DNA of 64,000 nt from Pithys albifrons albifrons (lineage: Eukaryota; Chordata; Aves; Passeriformes; Thamnophilidae). Of the stretch, positions 1 to 13,200 are shown piece after piece. The stretch spans positions 4,411,437-4,475,436 of the forward strand of contig NC_092497.1 of the NCBI RefSeq assembly GCF_047495875.1, given 5' to 3'. The notes below the pieces were generated by a model. That model saw only the letters and a list, made by a program, of their open reading frames with translations. It had not been told where the DNA came from and made no database searches. Position numbers and translations under genes: made by a program. Every line of letters begins with the position of its first letter. Position 1 is the first letter of the stretch.

Positions 1-1487
1 ATGATCTGATTCTTTTCAAGAGCAAAAGTTTCAGACTAGATTTTGGATAAGCCTCCTCATACTTTGCACTGCTTTGCTTAAGCATATTAATGAAATATCA
101 TACAAGCATGCTGTAAGACCATTTGAGAAAATGTTGATAAGATGATGATATCCCCTTTCTCACTGGGAAGAGAGGGCATTCAACTACAACTCTCTTTGAT
201 GCAGGTGATCAAAAAACAACACTCCAGATAATCCTCTAACCTCATTGGAGCTACTTTTAACACTGCTTGAATATAGACTAGTATCAGAAATGCTTGGTTA
301 CTGATGAAGACAATACTATTAAGAAGTGGTAAATTAAAGAGAGGCAAATAATTTTGTTAGATTCTTTCAAGAGAACATGTCTTTGTGGGCAGTGGTTTCT
401 GCTGGGAGATCAGGAGTGTCTGGATACAGTGAAGATACAGTGATTACAGTGAAGAATGAGGAAATTTTCTAATAGTATGGTCCTTAAAATAAAAAGGGAG
501 ACTAAAAAAAATACTGGATGGAAATCTTAAAAGAGTGTCGCATAGAAGGCTGCAGACCAACACTTCAGGGAGGAGCTCTTGTGGAAACAGGCCAGCTGGG
601 AGGGCTGAAGAACTACTTGCATGGGAAGAAGAAAATAGAGAAACAACTGTATTGCTGAAAAATGGGAGACTCCTTGGGTGTGGGCATGATATTATTGCAA
701 TCAGGTTTCCCTGCTTTTTTCTTGTGCTTCCCAGAGTGGCAAGTGTATTAGGAAACAGCAAGTGATTCAAGTGCTTCCAATGGTTTGTGGATCCTGGTTC
801 TACCAGGTTAAGGACATGCTGTATTGTTGACTGGGAACCTTCTCTGTGCTATGTGCAGAAACTCAAAATGTGAGAGCAGCCTGGAAAGTTTGCTAAAGGA
901 CATGGTTCACATGGTTACCATATTGATTATTAGCACCTACTGGGTACTTGCACACAAGTTTACCTACCCAGTCAGCTGAACTGGCTGTTTTCAACTCCAT
1001 GTTCAATCTTAGCCCCTTCATTCTCCTGTCAAGAGCCCTTTCTATATTCTCATGTGTATGCCATGGAGAGGCAGAGATCCCAAATATGTCCTCCTATAGT
1101 CTCTGCCTGTTTCCAAACCTTTTTCTATTTAATAGAATAAAACCTTTCTTGCCCAAAACACTGTTAATGGACTTGTGGAGAGAAGCAGGGTAAAATCAGG
1201 CATCCTTTAAGTCTTAAACTGAGCTCTTTGCTGTTATAGAGAAAAAAAAATGTGGTAGGGAATGTAAGACTGACATCCTGCACAGGTGCAAGCAGTAAAC
1301 GTTGCATACTGTGATTTTACTGGTCCAACTGAGAAAGGAGAAAACAGCTCTTAGCATAGAGATCTGTAAACTTATCAGTTGCTATGCAGAAGATAGCTTC
1401 TGTAAACCATGGTTTCAAATCCAATGCCTTGATTAGTGATGTCATGCTATATTCCAAGAACAGGTTGGCTTTCTTTCCTGCTCTATT

Positions 1488-1550
1488 AAAAAAACAAAAA
1501 GAAACAAAAAAAAAAAACTAAACAAAAAAAAAACAACAAAAAAACACAAC
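1488..1550. repeat. A-rich simple repeat
   Basis: A run of adenines broken by single cytosines, AAAC/AAAAC-like. It could be a decayed poly(A) tract, but no retrotransposon body is recognisable beside it. Confidence 0.8.
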
Positions 1551-2018
1551 CATCTGACCAGTCACACTATGATCATGCCAGTAAACATGAGTTGGTCAAA
1601 GTTCTTGTTACACTGAGGGTCTGTTGCTCCAGACTGGGGAAAGGTATACCATGATGGGACCACGACCAGCCACAGAGCATGACTGTACTATAAGTAGTGA
1701 TTCCTAAATTATTCCTCTGTCTGATCATCTGGAGAAATCAGAGGGGTGCTAAGGGCAAAAGTATTTTTCAGATTCTGCTGTGAAAACCTTGTCATAAAAG
1801 TAGAAAATAATATCTCCATTTTGTCTTCCAAAGCAAACATTTCCGTATTTTTCACAGAGACATAATTTCTATGCACTGCTGAAGACCGTTGTCTGTAATG
1901 ATCATAACCTTAATCCTCTTGAATCTGATGCTGCACGGGACCACATAACTTATCCCTACCCCTTGAAAACATGCTAAATTCTATATCCCTCTTTTGCTGA
2001 TCATGAATGTGTACAGGC

Positions 2019-2080
2019 AAAAAAAAACCAAACAAACCAAACAAAAAACCAAAACTGAACAAAACCAAAACAAAAACTGA
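2019..2080. repeat. (AAACC/AAAAC)n-like simple repeat
   Basis: Imperfect repeats of A-runs with one or two cytosines. The similar tract at 2173-2210 is probably related. Confidence 0.8.
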
Positions 2081-2172
2081 GAATAAACCTTCTGTGATAT
2101 TCAGAGTGTTGAAAGAACTTCTAAATTTCCAGACAAAACCTTTCCAAAAGATACACACTATGATCTGTAATT

Positions 2173-2210
2173 AAAAAAACCAAAAAACAAAAAAAAAAAC
2201 CAACAAGAAA
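2173..2210. repeat. A-rich simple repeat
   Basis: Imperfect AAAAAC-type repeat, the third A/C-rich tract within 750 bp. Confidence 0.75.
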
Positions 2211-2363
2211 CAACTCAAAGAGACCAAATATACATCTCAAAGGCAGTAGCATAAGCATAGTTAGATCATAGTTAGAACATGGACTTTGCTAAAAATTTCA
2301 GAAATCTGTTGGGAGGAAAGGACCCGTATTTGTTTCCAGAATCCTGTGTTTGCATATATGTTC

Positions 2364-2386
2364 TCATCATCATCATCATCATCATG
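2364..2386. repeat. (CAT)n trinucleotide microsatellite
   Basis: About seven uninterrupted CAT units. On the minus strand they read as ATG and give an Asp run in a meaningless short frame. Confidence 0.9.
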
Positions 2387-2572
2387 GCTAGGTTTTGTGA
2401 ATGAAGATTTGGGAAGGGTTCTAGCCACATGAGTGCATCCTTTGAGCCTGTGCAGGGGATTTTTTAGGTGAGGCACAGCGTGCACGAATCTGGCCCCACC
2501 CTTTTAACATCTAAGGTTCATCTGCCATGGCCGAGTGAGCTTGGACAGTAACAGTGAAGTCTTCATGACTAG

Positions 2573-2692
2573 AACCTACAGCACCTGGTATTCCCAGGAG
2601 GTCTCCCATCCAAGTACTATCTGGGGCTGACCCTGCTTAACTTCCAAGATCTGACAGAATTGGGTGTCCAGGAGGCATTTAACTGCCTTATA
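2573..2692 (-). pseudogene. 5S rRNA-like pseudogene or 5S-derived repeat head
   Basis: Read on the minus strand, this stretch follows vertebrate 5S rRNA. It has the internal control region with AAGCAGGGTC, then AGTACTTGGATGGGAGACC, then CTGGGAATACCAGGTGCTGTAG near the 3' end, as separate short matches. Length and order fit the whole roughly 120-nt gene. The first third is badly diverged, and several positions in the control region are changed. It stands alone rather than in a tandem array, so it is probably a dead copy. It could also be the 5S-like head of an old SINE such as AmnSINE1, but no tRNA-like or core section was seen beyond it. Confidence 0.75.
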
Positions 2693-5600
2693 CAGTGCTG
2701 GAAAACCTCAGGATTGCTGTGATTTTCTCTATAAGGCATGAGGAATTGATAACTTCAAAATTATAAGGCCCAAAAAGATGGGTAAAGCAACAATATGCCT
2801 AGTTGCTCCCTAGAGCACAAGTGTGATCACGTGGATGCTTATGCACCTGGAAAGGATCTATGTTGTATGTTAAATAAATACAGATGTAGCAACAAATATA
2901 GGATGTTATAAATATTTTTTTTAAATAAGCAAGTAAATAAATAAATAAACATAGCTGCACTACATCCTTCTGACTCTCCACCTCAGTCATGCCTTGATTG
3001 GAGAATCAAGTTCTGGTGTAAGACAAGTAAGGAAACAAAAGGCAAGTACAACCACCTTTTACCTGGATATTGCAAATGGAATCATGAAGACCTAAAAAGA
3101 ATCTTTTCTTGTTCTGAGTGAGAACACAAATTTTCCAAGGATTTTCTCATGCAAAAGGGTCAAGCTTGTGTTGCAGCTACTACCCAACCGCATTTCAGTA
3201 AATGCGGATAACATGCTGTCTTTGGAATTTACATTCACTGACAAATACAATTCCACTCACCAAAAGTAGTTTGAGAAAATCTCTTGGCTGTGCATTTAAA
3301 CAAGTAGTCACACACAGGTAATGGGATTGCAGAAGGCTTATTTTCCTAGAAAAAAACTTCAAGCTATTTCAGAACCCCTGCAGGCAGAAGTCCAATTGCC
3401 TGAGCTACCTGGAAATGCAGCCTGGACTGTGTGTGGATGGTGTGACTGGAGGCAGTAGCAAGGACACATTGATTTTTTTGAGTTAGTTATCTAACCTTGA
3501 TAGATGTTTTCATAAACACTAAATGATTCACTGGAATTTTGGGACCCCTAAGTACACATGTAGATTTTGCTTAGATGATCTGTACATAGACATAAATATT
3601 ACACAAAGCTGTCTCAATTTATGCAGTTCTGTTTTTACGTGTTTTTAGCTTTTCAGAAAGTTACGGATCTCCAATATGCAAATAACAGTTTCTTTCTCTC
3701 AGACTCCTATCTTTTCAAATGAAGCAGTGAACCTTTTTGACATATAAATTAGGGCATGGTAATTATATCTTTGCTAAGCAAATGGCAGATGATAAACTAC
3801 CAACAGCTGTACATTAGAAGATGCAGAAAATAAATTACCACTGTGCTGTTGTTATTTTTAGTTGTGTAAATTGTGGGAGTGTTTGTAGGGGAGAAGAAGA
3901 AAGAATTAATAATTAAAAAAAATAGTGAATATGTTTCCAGGCCCCTGTTTCATAAGTTAATAAACAACCTTACTTTTCATCAGTGTCAAAGTGAGGACAG
4001 AGAAAGCTTTGAACTCTGAAGAATCTAAAGATCTAGACCAAATCAATTGTGTAGAATTCATCAATCCTCCCTAATTGGATTTTTTTTCTGAATCTTTAAT
4101 GGTTTTTTTTGTGGTTTCTATACACTTTCTACAGTGCAAGATTAACAGGTTTAAAGATTTTTGGAAACCCAAATTCCAGATCAAAGATTTAGAATTAAGT
4201 TATCTACTTCTTATTTGCATTGTAGTAGTTTGGAAAAGTTCCATAAATCTTTGGGATGGGTTTGCTGATTTTCAGAATAAGCAGAAATTTCAGTAGAAGT
4301 GCATTAGTGCCACAAATTTAAATGGAAATATTTTAAAGACTCTTTCTGACTATGCCTGAAATCATATGTGTGTTTTTTCAACCTGATAAGGAGGCAGCAG
4401 TACCTGCTGATTTCATTAGTCATGTGAGGGAGTATGTCTTCTTTCACAGAATTTTATTCTAAAGTAGCTTTATGGAGTTAGACAACAGAAGACCACATAT
4501 GCCATAAATCACAGGGAGCAATAGTGTGTAGACATTACAGGGGGAATGAATGAAAACATTCCATCATAAAGACAAAAAGTTATGGAGAGAAAAATTAAGA
4601 AACAGTCAATAGGTTTCAAAAAGAGATGAGGAGAAAAAAGAAGTGAGCCAATGAGGATGCTCAGTGAAGACTCTTTTGGGTAATAAGAGTTGAGGACACT
4701 TCTACATTAACAGTCTGCAGAAGGATTAAGAAGAGATTCTTGTTAAACAAGGAGAATGAAGGGAAAGAAGAAAAATAACTAAAGTCAGAGCTCTTACATT
4801 TCTTGACAATCCTCCTAAAATCTTTTAGCATGAAACCTTTCTACAGCAATTTCTTCTGGTACATTTCTAATGCAGAAACACCACCTAAATTTGCTCTGTA
4901 GTGATACTCAGTTTATTTGGAACTAACCAACATGCTACCAGCAATGTAGATTTTTCACTATGTCTGTGCTGGGAGTAACGAATTTTATCAGTTCACAAAA
5001 TACCTCTACATGTGACAAAACTTTGATGGAAGCAAAAGGAAAAAAAAGTCAAATTTTCAACAATATGCTATTCTCATCTTACTGAAAGGAAGGGATTTTT
5101 ATGGGAGAAATAAACAACTCAAGTAACAGGCCAAGCCACTCTTTGTCAACAGTTTTAGCTTGCTATAATCTCAGAAAACATATAGTGCTATGCTTTTTGT
5201 TCTATGTCCAGTCTGGAGTGAAGCTCTAACAGCACACCTCATTTATGGAAAACTGGCCCGTCAGTCAAATCAGCTGTGTTGCACTATACATTGACAAGGG
5301 TCTGAATAAGTTGGCTACCTGGACAAGGTTCCTTTTGAGGGTTAAGTTACTATTTAGACAAGTTTTCTTTCAAGTGTTTTAAAGGGCAAAGTGAATCCTT
5401 AGTAAAAATACAGTCAGTTGCATGAAACAGGTGTCTTGAGGGACTTGGGTTCCATTTCTTTTTCTGTTGAGCTGCTTTAGCTGAGCTGATTGGATAATTA
5501 GATATTTTATTTTATTTCATTTTCCTTTTCCTGCAAAATTAATTACTTTAGCTATCTTTCTGAGGTATTCTTTTGAAAAATACACAGAAATGTTCGGGTA

Positions 5601-8514
5601 ATACACATTACAAAGAATCAAAAATGATCAAAAACATTTTCAGCTTTACATTAGCAGTGCAGGTCTGAGATCTGCCACTAAGTCCATGGATAAAATTGTG
5701 CATTGAAACTAATCTGCAGTTGTTCAGATCATCTTCTGAAACACTCTTATCTAATTTACAATTTTTGTCATCACCTTTCATCAAGGGACATTGTGCATGA
5801 CTTTTATAGCAATTCTGAATTAACCATTCAAGACCATATCTGGGTTATGTAGAATCAAGTAATTGCCTGTTAAAAATATTGCTGTACACCTAAAAGACAC
5901 AATGACACAAGGAACAAAATTACAGGTAGCCCATTTACAAGTGCATGTTGATTTAATTAGGAAATTAGCTGGTTTTTTTTCTTTAATACTTTCTTCTTAA
6001 TTAAAGACTTCATGGTGTTTGAGTGCTTATTAAGTCCATTTGGAATGTATATACTGCCTACATTTTGGGACATTTAAAATAGCCTGAAAACCTTGTTCTC
6101 CCCACCTTCCCCCGTGTCTTCATTCATATTCATTACATAAATATTATAGAAAATTCATTCATTTCAGAATCCCACTTGAAAAAAATGAATACTAAGTGAA
6201 GAGGTGTACGTCTTCTACAATGAAAATGGAGAAAGAAGAAAAAAAGATATTTACAGGCAATTGGTTTATGATAATACCTATTTATCATCACTTGGCAAAG
6301 GTGTAACCTGAACCCATTTTCAGGTGAACTGTATTTCCACCATTGCACAATTTCATTGCTAATACAGGCAGTGGTTCCTGCACTGAATTGATTTGATCAG
6401 ACTGCCTTGGATTTTGACTGAGTATCCTAGCTTTGTGTTTTTTTGAACAAGGGTAAGATTTAGCCAAACATCTAATTTTGAGTTTCAGTCAAGGCCAAAG
6501 CTATCAAAGAAATGTACATACAATGGAGTCACTTCTGTATGATACTACTGTGATAATTCTTTAAAAATCTTTCTTCAAGCCTCATAACTTCCAGTCATCA
6601 TCTTAAAATCCATGCTTAACAAGTGAAAATATCTGTTACAACTAAATATAGGTAGAATATTCCCTAAAAATGCTTTACAGCATCACTTTCATATCCTTAG
6701 ATGGACCTCTAAGACTAACTTTTAAGATAATCATGTGTAACAAAAGTATTTTTACTAGGAAGATTATCTATGAAGTAGAATAACAAGTATTTTGTTTCTA
6801 ACTTCTGAATTTTAGTAAATGAACATCTGTATCCTGAACTTCTTAGTGCTAAAAACTGTGAAACCTATGGTAACTCCGGTTAATTATAATATCATCTTCC
6901 CTATTTAGAGTTGCATTCAGGTAATTTCCTTTCTTTTTGTTTATTGGGCCAATAATGGCTGAAATAAAGTGTTGATGATAAATTACTGGTATTACACTGT
7001 GATAATGATTAAGTAAATTATTTTATAAAACTAATTTAGTATTTTAATAGTAACATAACTGAGATTTATATGAACAATTTTTACACTCTTGACTAGTAAC
7101 CCTGTTATTGATGAGTTAATGGCCAGTTAGATAAATTATTATCTGTCAGCTCCATCCAATGCCTTATAACAACTCACATTGGTCATTAACTGGTTGATTG
7201 GTAAAGTGTTTTATTGTTGCTTTGGAAATACCACCTAAAATGAAGCACAGTAATTTCTGATGCTCTATCATTTTTATTTTGATGGCTTGACTTCTTTTAA
7301 TCAAAAAATGTGATGCACATTGAGAACCCAAAATCTAAGCAGTTAATATGATTTAAACTGAAACCACCAGAGTTACTTTTTAAACACAGACTTAAAATAG
7401 TAGCCCATTTATACCCTGTGAGAACATTAGGATCCACAGAGAGATTAATTCTATTACAAAGAAGTCCACATGCACTCAGTTGTAAAAGACTGTGTAGATT
7501 TGATAAGGTAGCAATTCAATGCAATATTTTCTAATTAAGCTATATTGAACTTTTTTTCTTAGTAGTCACACAAGTTCTGGTGGTTGTTTCTTCCTTAACT
7601 TGTTCAAAACATGCTTATTCAAGACAAGGCACACAATGACAATAACTTCCTCATTTTTTTTATTTTTATTTTTTAAGGTCATATTTAACTTCTGTGGTTT
7701 TTCTGAAATGACCCTTTTTTTGTAGCTAAATTCACGAGTCGTAGAGAATTTCTGCACTTTGAATTAAGAGAATATCCTACAGAGAAGAACATAACTTTGT
7801 AATTAAGAGGGTTGCAGTGTGAGTTTTTCTGTTAATAATTTGTCATCAATCTTTTCTTAACTGCGGCAGTTGCCAGCTTGTCTTGCTATCTATTCTAAAA
7901 CCAAATGCTGGTTTGGTTTTTAATTCATTGAAGTCATCTCTGCCATACTGTTTAACTGTGAATATTAACAGTCACAACTTCTTGTTGCAGTTGGATAGAA
8001 TCAAGTGAAGAGGGAAAAGGGTTATAAGAAGCCACCAGAATTTTGAATTTCCTAAATTAATTGCTTAAAATAATGTAAAAGAACAACAATAACAAGGTAT
8101 CTACTGAATTTTTTGTGTTTTTCTCTTTGTGATGTGAATATTCCCCATCAAGCATGATGAAGGAACACCACAGATAATATCTGACTGTGACTAGAGGTAG
8201 CTAAACTCAGTTGTCTTTTCCCAGCCTGAATTTCTGCAGTTGTGTGACTGATGTCTCTTGAAGGGTTCAGGAGAATCACAGTAGAACTCATTAAGTTATG
8301 ACTGTAGGAATCCTGCCCTCCCTCTCACATTAAATAGTGCCTATTACTAATTAAATATTTTTTCATGCATCATACAGGGTGATTTACAGTCCTATACATG
8401 CTTTCCCTAAGGACCTCCAGAGCTCTCATCACCATTCTGTTTGATCACTTCAAGCCTTACCACATCCACTCCCAGTACAATTCATACCAACTGTAGTAGA
8501 ATCTAAGTGATGGG
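2693..8514. other. Non-coding AT-rich DNA, no recognised repeats
   Basis: No credible exon or transposon end is visible. The stretch around 6940-7260 has many TAAT/ATTA motifs and little simple repeat, which would suit a conserved non-coding element, but this is only a guess. Confidence 0.5.
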
Positions 8515-8605
8515 CTGATACTGCACAGGGAGCACCCTTAGCACTATGCCAGCTACTGCAAAAGAAATTAACTACATCCCAGATGAAACCCAGATGAAAC
8601 CAGGG
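8515..8605 (-). mobile_element. ERVL-type LTR fragment (U3 start)
   Basis: The minus strand starts TGCCCTGGTTTCATCTGGG and continues GATGTAGTTAATTTC and GTAGCTGGCATAGTGCT. This is the usual opening of avian ERVL LTRs (TG-CTGGTTT-GGGATAGAGTTAATTT-TAGCTGGTAT-GTGCT). The TCATCTGGGTT unit is duplicated inside it. Only the start of the LTR remains, and it is separate from the larger LTR at 8790-9397. Confidence 0.6.
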
Positions 8606-8789
8606 CAGTTAGGAATTTAATTTTTACTTTATCAGGAGTTTGACAGGAGAATGGTGGGTTCCTTTGATTTCTTATCCTGCCAGTTTGTGTTCAATCTCTT
8701 GAAAAGCCTTCAAGCACAAATGCACATCTATAAAAGATCAGATCTAGTTTCCAAGGGTTCTCAGGAATGAGATTACTTTGTTATCTGCA

Positions 8790-9397
8790 CGGACAGACAC
8801 GGGGAAAATTTGGTTGCTCAGCTGGCAACTAAGCACTACACAACTAGTTGCTTATTCCCTGCCCCCAGTGGGATGGGAAAAAGAATTGAAAGGATAATAG
8901 TGAGAAAACTTGAAAGTTGATGTAAGAACAATTTAATAGAGAAAATAAACTTTATTAATTTTTATTATTATCTGTTATTATTATTAAATGAAAGGAAAAT
9001 AGTGAAGAAAGATAAATAAAACCCAAGAAAGAGAAACAATGCAAATAGAAACAATTGCTCATCACCAACCGACAAACTAATGCCCAAAGAGCCTTTGAGG
9101 AGCCCTTTCACTACCCACTTTCTCCACAGTTCTATTGCTCAACATAATCCCATTTGGTGTGGAATATCCCTTTGCTCAGTTGGGATCAGCTGTCCTGTCT
9201 GTGCCCCCTCCCATCTCCTTGTGCACCTCCAGCCTCCTCGCTGGTAAGGCTGTGTAAGGAGCAGAAATGGCCTTAGCTCTGTCTTAACACTGCTCTGAAA
9301 AAATGAACATATTCTTGATTTATCAACACTGCTGCCAGCACAAATCCAAAACTCAGTCCCATACCAGCTACCATGAAAAAAATTAACTCTATCCCAG
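8790..9397 (-). mobile_element. Degraded ERVL-type solo LTR
   Basis: The minus strand shows the ERVL LTR in order: GGGATAGAGTTAATTTTT, GTAGCTGGTATGGGACTG, TTTGTGCTGGCAGCAGTGTTGATAA, GGGATATTCCACACCAAATG, an A/T-rich stretch with AATAAA, then ATTAAATTGTTCTTACATCAA and TGTGTAGTGCTTAGTTGCC towards the 3' end. The first few bases (the TG end) are missing at 9397, where a different LTR begins. No internal retroviral genes are present. Confidence 0.75.
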
Positions 9398-10019
9398 TGT
9401 TATGATGCCTCTGCCCAAATCAAGGTGAAAATCAGCCCATATGCAAAAATCAACAATATGGATTTTATTTAACAGTAAATATGAGCTAGAGAGATATAAA
9501 GAAATAGAAAAGAGGTGTGTGTGTCAAACGGAGAGGAAGAGAGATGAGAAAGAAGATAGTCACCACCCATGAATCTTCTTGGTACTGAAGGACCTAAAGT
9601 CTTTCTTCTGGGGGTACCAGCTTTATAGAGTCCAAGTTCTTGGTATCTACAGGATGGTTGCAGATGCTGTTCTTGTAACTTGTGGTGGTATGTGTATGAG
9701 CAGTTGCTTCCTTTCCTGTTTGCCACAGTGGAAATTTTTGTCAGGGTGTGTTCAACAGGATATGCTTGTCAGATCTCACCTCTAGAAGGCCTGGAATTAA
9801 TACCCTCGTGTCACAAATTCCTCCCTTCTGTGCTTATCTCAAGTTCCCACTGTAGTGTCTTATCTTATGGCAAGCTCTTTTGGTGGTCTTGACAGTGTTT
9901 CAGACAGGTAACTGTGCTATTTAAGTCCTTACACCTATCCAGAACCAGCACAGCCTGATTGGTACCAATCCAAGACTATTAGTTTTTTCTGGGAATGTCT
10001 CCCATTTGATTCCACAACA
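9398..10019 (-). mobile_element. Probable solo LTR of an endogenous retrovirus
   Basis: On the minus strand the segment opens TGTTGTGGAATC and closes GGCATCATAACA, a fair TG...CA pair. It has a TATA box (CTATAAAG, plus positions 9621-9628) and an AATAAA signal (9464-9469) in the right order and spacing for U3-R-U5. It abuts the truncated ERVL LTR on its left. No target-site duplication was found, so the ends or the insertion history may be disturbed. Confidence 0.65.
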
Positions 10020-10064
10020 AAAGTACTAGAAATTGTACAGGGTTCAGGAAAACCTGTAGTTTTG

Positions 10065-10240
10065 AAAGGACTAAAGTAGGTCATCTAGTCCAATCCCATA
10101 TATAAAGCAAGTCTGAATAAAATGGGTTGATTGGGGCCTTGACCAGTTAAATTTTTAATGTTTCCAAGTATGAAGATTCCACTGCCTCTCTGGAGTCCTG
10201 TTCCCATATTTAGCTTTCTTTGGATTAAATATTGGCTTGG
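10065..10240 (-). mobile_element. Old CR1 LINE 3' fragment
   Basis: AGGTCATCTAGTCCAATCCC followed by CCACTGCCTCTCTGGA and CCTGTTCCCA matches the reverse complement of the CR1 3' region. It is heavily diverged, and the 3' octamer tail is gone. Confidence 0.6.
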
Positions 10241-10299
10241 ACTCCTGCCACTTTGTGGTTTCTGCAAAAACCTTATTGATCTCCATTTGATCAACATTT

Positions 10300-13200
10300 T
10301 GACTCTTCCTGATGACTCACAGTCCCCTTACCTCTTCTGACAGCTTCTTACCTAGCACTGAGCACCTCAGCTAAAGCATATGTGAGACCACCACTGATTC
10401 CAGCTCAGGGGAGGAGCACCATGCACTCCTGACAGCCTGCACAGCAGCATTCTGCCACAGGAGCTCTCTCTTGGAAGAGGCTTTTGGCAACTGAAGTTGC
10501 TACAGCTGGTGCTGGTGTATGTCAAAGAGCCCATATTCACAGGTAGGGAAGGGCAAAAGTTTAGCTTTTAAAAATAGTTGTACTTAAATTGTGGAGGAAA
10601 GTGGTTTCATTTTGCTCAAGTCTGTCTATCTCCCTTGGGTTATTTGATTTATTTTCCTTAAACAGGCTACACAAATAAGCATCATTATTCTTCTGTTCTC
10701 TTGGTTCAAAGTCTAAAGGGGTTTCTTTGAGTGATTAGACGAGATGACTGAGTGATATCTATGGATGGTGGAAATAACTCTGTCTTATACAGAACCTCTG
10801 GCCCTTGCCTCTGAATGGATATTAATGTGTTTCTGTCCCAGGACAGTTTAGAGTGAGAGAGAACACAAATGTCCTACCTCTATAAAGATCTTAATGGTTT
10901 TATGGAGGTTAACAAAAGAGACCCTGAGAAAACCACATAGCTTATTGAGTGGGCTGGGAAATACATTTATATGTTAGGTAAGTTATGGCAGGATTTATTT
11001 TTTCTACTTTTTTTTTTTCCTTACACTCATTAACTTAGAAAAACTGTATTCTGTGTTAGTTGACCTAAGAAGAACATTTATATTTGCTCAGGCAGCAAAA
11101 ACATAGACAAGAAAATGTCTTTTTCAGCAACATAAAGACAGATGAGGCATACAAGGAGAATCTTTAGAATAATAATTATATAACTAACTTAATTAGTCTC
11201 TGCTTCAATCAAAAGACTGGGTGATAATGCCAGCAAGTTGGTTTATATCCACTGAGGCTAAAACATTAAAAAAATACACAAAGGGTTCCCCAGGGTGTTG
11301 TGTAGTGTTTATGGGTCTTGGAACAGAACAGAATGTATCTAACTGAATGAAATAGAAAACTGTGGGTGTATGTAATGAAGATTTTTACTAGGGAGTTCAG
11401 AAACTTAACAGAAATATATCACCCAGTTCCCCAAATGCAATCAATCACATGGTCAAGAAAGGCACCATATTGTTTTTATTGCTGCAGCACTCAGACTGTC
11501 ACAGTGTCCCTAAAAATGAACTGCTTTCAAAGCCCCAAGTCAATCCTCTGTTCCAAAGCAGACAGACCAGACAAAGAAAGGGAGTAGCAAATAACATCCT
11601 TATTTTAAAAGTAGAGAAAAAAAGCTCTCCACTGGGACACAGGGAATCTGTGAAAGCAGTCAACTGAAACTTGAGTCTGTCACTTTGCAATTCATTTAAA
11701 AAAAGGACTGAACATAGGAGAGATTTAATTTCAATGATCATGCAAAGATACTGTGAAAATCTCAGAAAATGCAGGAAAACATTCACAGATGGCCACATAA
11801 ATTGGTTAGTTCATGTGACTATGGATTCACTTACATTAGGCTGAGAAGGGTCCCAAAAGCTACAGGATTTTTATATCTATTTTTTTTTTTAATTTCTCTG
11901 CATGGTATGGGTTGTCGAGATTATTTTACACTCTAACAGCTCAGTGTACAGAATATCTACAGCTGCTTTTGTAAATTCAGACAAAAAATATTAGTCCAGG
12001 CATTCTGGGCTTTCTTGTTGGAAAACTCTCTGAAATAAGAGAGGACACTGAATACAAGAGATCATGCAATTAGCAGTGTTGCTGCTTTTTTCTTTCTCTC
12101 ACAGCTTAGCAAATCAGTCCGATGTTCAGTGGAAAACTATTACACTTTACTTGGCTGTCTTTGTCAAAATATCAGGGGAGGAATCTTAGGTATCTGCTAC
12201 ACGTGTGGTACCAAAACTTGCTCACCAAAGAGTGAGAAAAAATTTCTAATGGCAGTATTGTATGACAAGTGACACTATACTCATTAACTCCCTGATAATC
12301 TGAAAGGCTGTGCATCTGCAGAAAATAGAATAATGCTAATAACATCGTTAGAAGAACTCTCAACCCTTTGGGAAGATAAAAACATTTGTCTATTTGACTT
12401 TGATATGCCTTTCACCTGACTCTTATTTTCCTTGGCTGTTTACAATCCTCCTAAATACCCTCAAAAAATGAAAGTTTCTTTTTGTTCCTAAATATTTTAA
12501 TATAACTATTCTCTCGCTGAGAACAAGTGTGATTCTTTATTTCCATGCCAACTCAATAAATTCCACCCACACAGAGCTTAGAGGGTAATGAAATTAAAAT
12601 TATGTGGCATTCTCTTCTATGTCTTGCATAATGGAAGAGTGAATATGGAAGTAGAAAGTAAAAAGATTACATCCAAATAAGTCTTAACTTATGATTAATT
12701 TATTAATCATAATTATCTCTGCTTAGAAAAACAAAGAAGAATTAAAGTAAATTAAATATAATATTAGAAAAGAGTGTGTGAAAACAGGTAAATAAATAAC
12801 ACATTCCTTGCCTTGTTTTAGAAATCAATACATTGCAAATATGGTCCAGAGAGCAGATGATAAAGCAAATCTTTGTCCATCTCTCTCCCTCTCTCTCTCA
12901 CCCACACTATCACACACCACTGCAGGTGATGGGAAGTCTTTGAGTAAGAAAAAAGTTATATTTAAATTTCTTTTTTATGGCTTGTGCCTCTTCCTCCAGA
13001 AAATATGGGAAAAGAAAGGATGCAAGATATTATAATAATCCTTTATCTTCCACCTTCCTCCTACCTTTCCCAGGCAAAATACTGAAAATTAGCACTTCAG
13101 TGAAAGGAATTGTTTGAAAAGTATATATAACCAGATGAAAATCCATACCTACATTCTTTATGTCACATATTAGAAAAGTATTAGAAAGTATTTCGGGCTG

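Larger units (their letters stand above)
1..2572. other. Non-coding AT-rich DNA
   Basis: No reading frame here looks like protein: the open frames are short, low in complexity or built on A-rich tracts. Apart from the simple repeats listed separately, I see nothing I can name. Confidence 0.6.
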
